DNA of 64,000 nt from CALCKU01 sp964654665 (GTDB taxonomy: Bacteria; Pseudomonadota; Alphaproteobacteria; Caulobacterales; Maricaulaceae), in assembly GCA_964654665.1 (NCBI GenBank), contig CAZZKV010000001.1:138676-202675 (forward strand), given 5' to 3'. Both the position numbers and the translations under genes were made by a program. Each line of letters starts with the position of its first letter. Within the stretch, counting starts at the first letter, position 1. Of this stretch, positions 63,088-64,000 are shown piece after piece. The notes beneath the pieces were generated by a model that did not search any database, was not told the origin of the DNA, and saw only the letters and a program-made list of their open reading frames with translations.

Positions 63088-64000
63088 ATGTCGACCCTTG
63101 CTAAATTAGCTTTTCAAAATTCCATTGCCGACGCTATTGAACTTAACGCTCAAGATATTGTTATTTCTGATATAAATGCTCAAGATATTTCTTTAAATTT
63201 ATCAAGTTCTGACGTTCACAATATGATTAGAGAAGGGTCTGACCTTATTCTTACACTCGCAAATGGCGAAGTAATAATACTGGAAAGATTTTTTACAGAT
63301 TATTCTGATGGTTCAAAAAATCGCCTTTATTTAAGCGAATCTGATCAAATTGAAATCGTTGATCTTAGCCATTTAGATACAGCCGTTTTGCCAATTGATC
63401 TTGAATTTACACCTGAGATTATTTTTCAGGATAGTTCTGTTGCTGCTATTCTTTCACCATTAGGTATAATTTCAGCGATTGGGGGCACTGCGGCAAGTGG
63501 TGCTGCTGTATTATCTGGAGGATCAGATAATAGCGTAGCTTCGCTTCCTCCGGTTGTAATTGATACAGATGTGGTTGCCCCAACAATAGATACTATAATT
63601 ACGAATACTGATGACACGCTGTCTGTATCAGGTACGGGTGAACCTCGCGCAGAAGTTACTATTACTTTCCCAGATGGATCAAGTAGAACAACGACGGTTG
63701 ACGCTGATGGTAATTACGGCCCTGTGACGTCTGATGCACCGCAAACATCGGGTGATGTTACGGCCATCCAGACAGATGCAGCCGGCAATGTCTCTGATCC
63801 TGTCACAGAGAGCTTTACCGATACATCCGCTCCGCAGGCGCCGACAGTCTCTGCCGCGCCTAATGCCGATGGTACTTTATCTGTGTCCGGCATGGGCGAG
63901 CCCGGGTCTGACGTGGAAGTCACGTTCCCCGACGGCACAATGGCCACAACGACGGTTGACGCTGATGGTAATTACGGCCCTGTGACGTCTGATGCACCGC
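63088..64000 (+). CDS. Bap/BapA-type repeat adhesin, N-terminal part (runs off window)
   Basis: A frame open from ATG 63088 to the end gives 304 residues. Residues 1-105 resemble the BapA prefix-like domain (SLNLSSSDVHNMIREGSDLI, LTLANGEVIILERFF). A Gly/Ala-rich hydrophobic linker follows (LGIISAIGGTAASGAAVL). Then come Ig-like repeats of 86 residues with TVDADGNYGPVTSDAP. Such proteins are very large surface adhesins exported by type I secretion and used in biofilm formation. There is no N-terminal signal peptide, as expected for that route. The full length and C-terminus lie outside the window. Confidence 0.88.
   Translation, partial: MSTLAKLAFQNSIADAIELNAQDIVISDINAQDISLNLSSSDVHNMIREGSDLILTLANGEVIILERFFTDYSDGSKNRLYLSESDQIEIVDLSHLDTAVLPIDLEFTPEIIFQDSSVAAILSPLGIISAIGGTAASGAAVLSGGSDNSVASLPPVVIDTDVVAPTIDTIITNTDDTLSVSGTGEPRAEVTITFPDGSSRTTTVDADGNYGPVTSDAPQTSGDVTAIQTDAAGNVSDPVTESFTDTSAPQAPTVSAAPNADGTLSVSGMGEPGSDVEVTFPDGTMATTTVDADGNYGPVTSDAP
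63688..64000 (+). repeat. 258-bp tandem Ig-like repeat units
   Basis: The 55 bases at 63688-63742 recur exactly at 63946-64000, 258 bases (86 codons) later. The second copy is cut by the window end. Identity at the DNA level inside coding repeats points to recent duplication or gene conversion. Confidence 0.9.

Noticed and set aside
1..64000. CRISPR array, integrated phage, insertion sequence or defence island
   Set aside because: No regularly spaced direct repeats, transposase, integrase, restriction-modification or toxin-antitoxin genes are visible in any part of the window.

Overview
The window looks like chromosomal DNA of a marine alphaproteobacterium. Three things point there: the lptM-lysA-DUF4175 (TIGR02302) order, rodZ next to ispG, and coq7 next to dsbB. 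Moderate base composition, a large TonB-dependent receptor paired with an exported S9 peptidase, and many signal-peptide or lipoprotein genes suggest a Maricaulales/Hyphomonadaceae-like relative. That placement is inference from gene content; the window holds no rRNA or recognised tRNA. Almost all of it is ordinary single-copy chromosome. I see no phage, insertion sequence, CRISPR array or integrase.

Layout. 1-5.5 kb: a glutathione S-transferase and an alpha/beta hydrolase, then on the minus strand a DEAD-box RNA helicase and an OafA-type O-acyltransferase. 5.5-9.1 kb: a secreted ORF broken by three apparent single-base indels, then a translationally coupled pair of exported amidohydrolases, one of which has lost its metal-binding HxH. 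9.1-12.1 kb: a minus-strand run of small exported unknowns (DUF1289, DUF2891 and two tandem paralogues). 12.3-16.5 kb: lptM, lysA and the DUF4175 membrane protein. 16.5-17.3 kb: a gene-poor stretch rich in hairpins, with a short TTTTAGGG repeat. 17.3-26.2 kb: a surface protein built of 'PA.Y' repeats, VanZ-like protein, pterin dehydratase, VWA/CoxE and TerB proteins, penicillin-acylase-type hydrolase and katG with an OxyR-like site upstream.

26.3-33.9 kb: a retropepsin-like protease, then alr and dnaB, a phosphohexomutase, kdsD and a glycosyltransferase (envelope sugar supply). The conserved 5' end of alr has no ATG, GTG or TTG. 34-38 kb: ahcY and metK (the SAM cycle), an exported unknown and a rimM separated from its usual partners. 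38-43.5 kb: a tightly overlapping DUF3604-PPIase-HupE operon and a processive GT2 glycosyltransferase with a small membrane partner. 43.7-49.3 kb: TonB-dependent receptor and S9 peptidase, probably a peptide-scavenging pair.

49.3-57.6 kb: GST-queG-HIT operon, CDF metal exporter, DUF3137 protein, M1 aminopeptidase, coq7 and dsbB. 57.7-64 kb: an RTX protein with a zinc-protease motif, rodZ, ispG, and the start of a Bap-type adhesin whose 258-bp repeats run off the window. The RTX protein and the adhesin both look like type I secretion substrates, but no type I exporter lies in the window. The best leads for something undescribed are the hairpin-rich region at 16.9-17.3 kb, the startless alr, the DUF3604-PPIase-HupE operon, the tandem secreted paralogues and the 'PA.Y' repeat protein.
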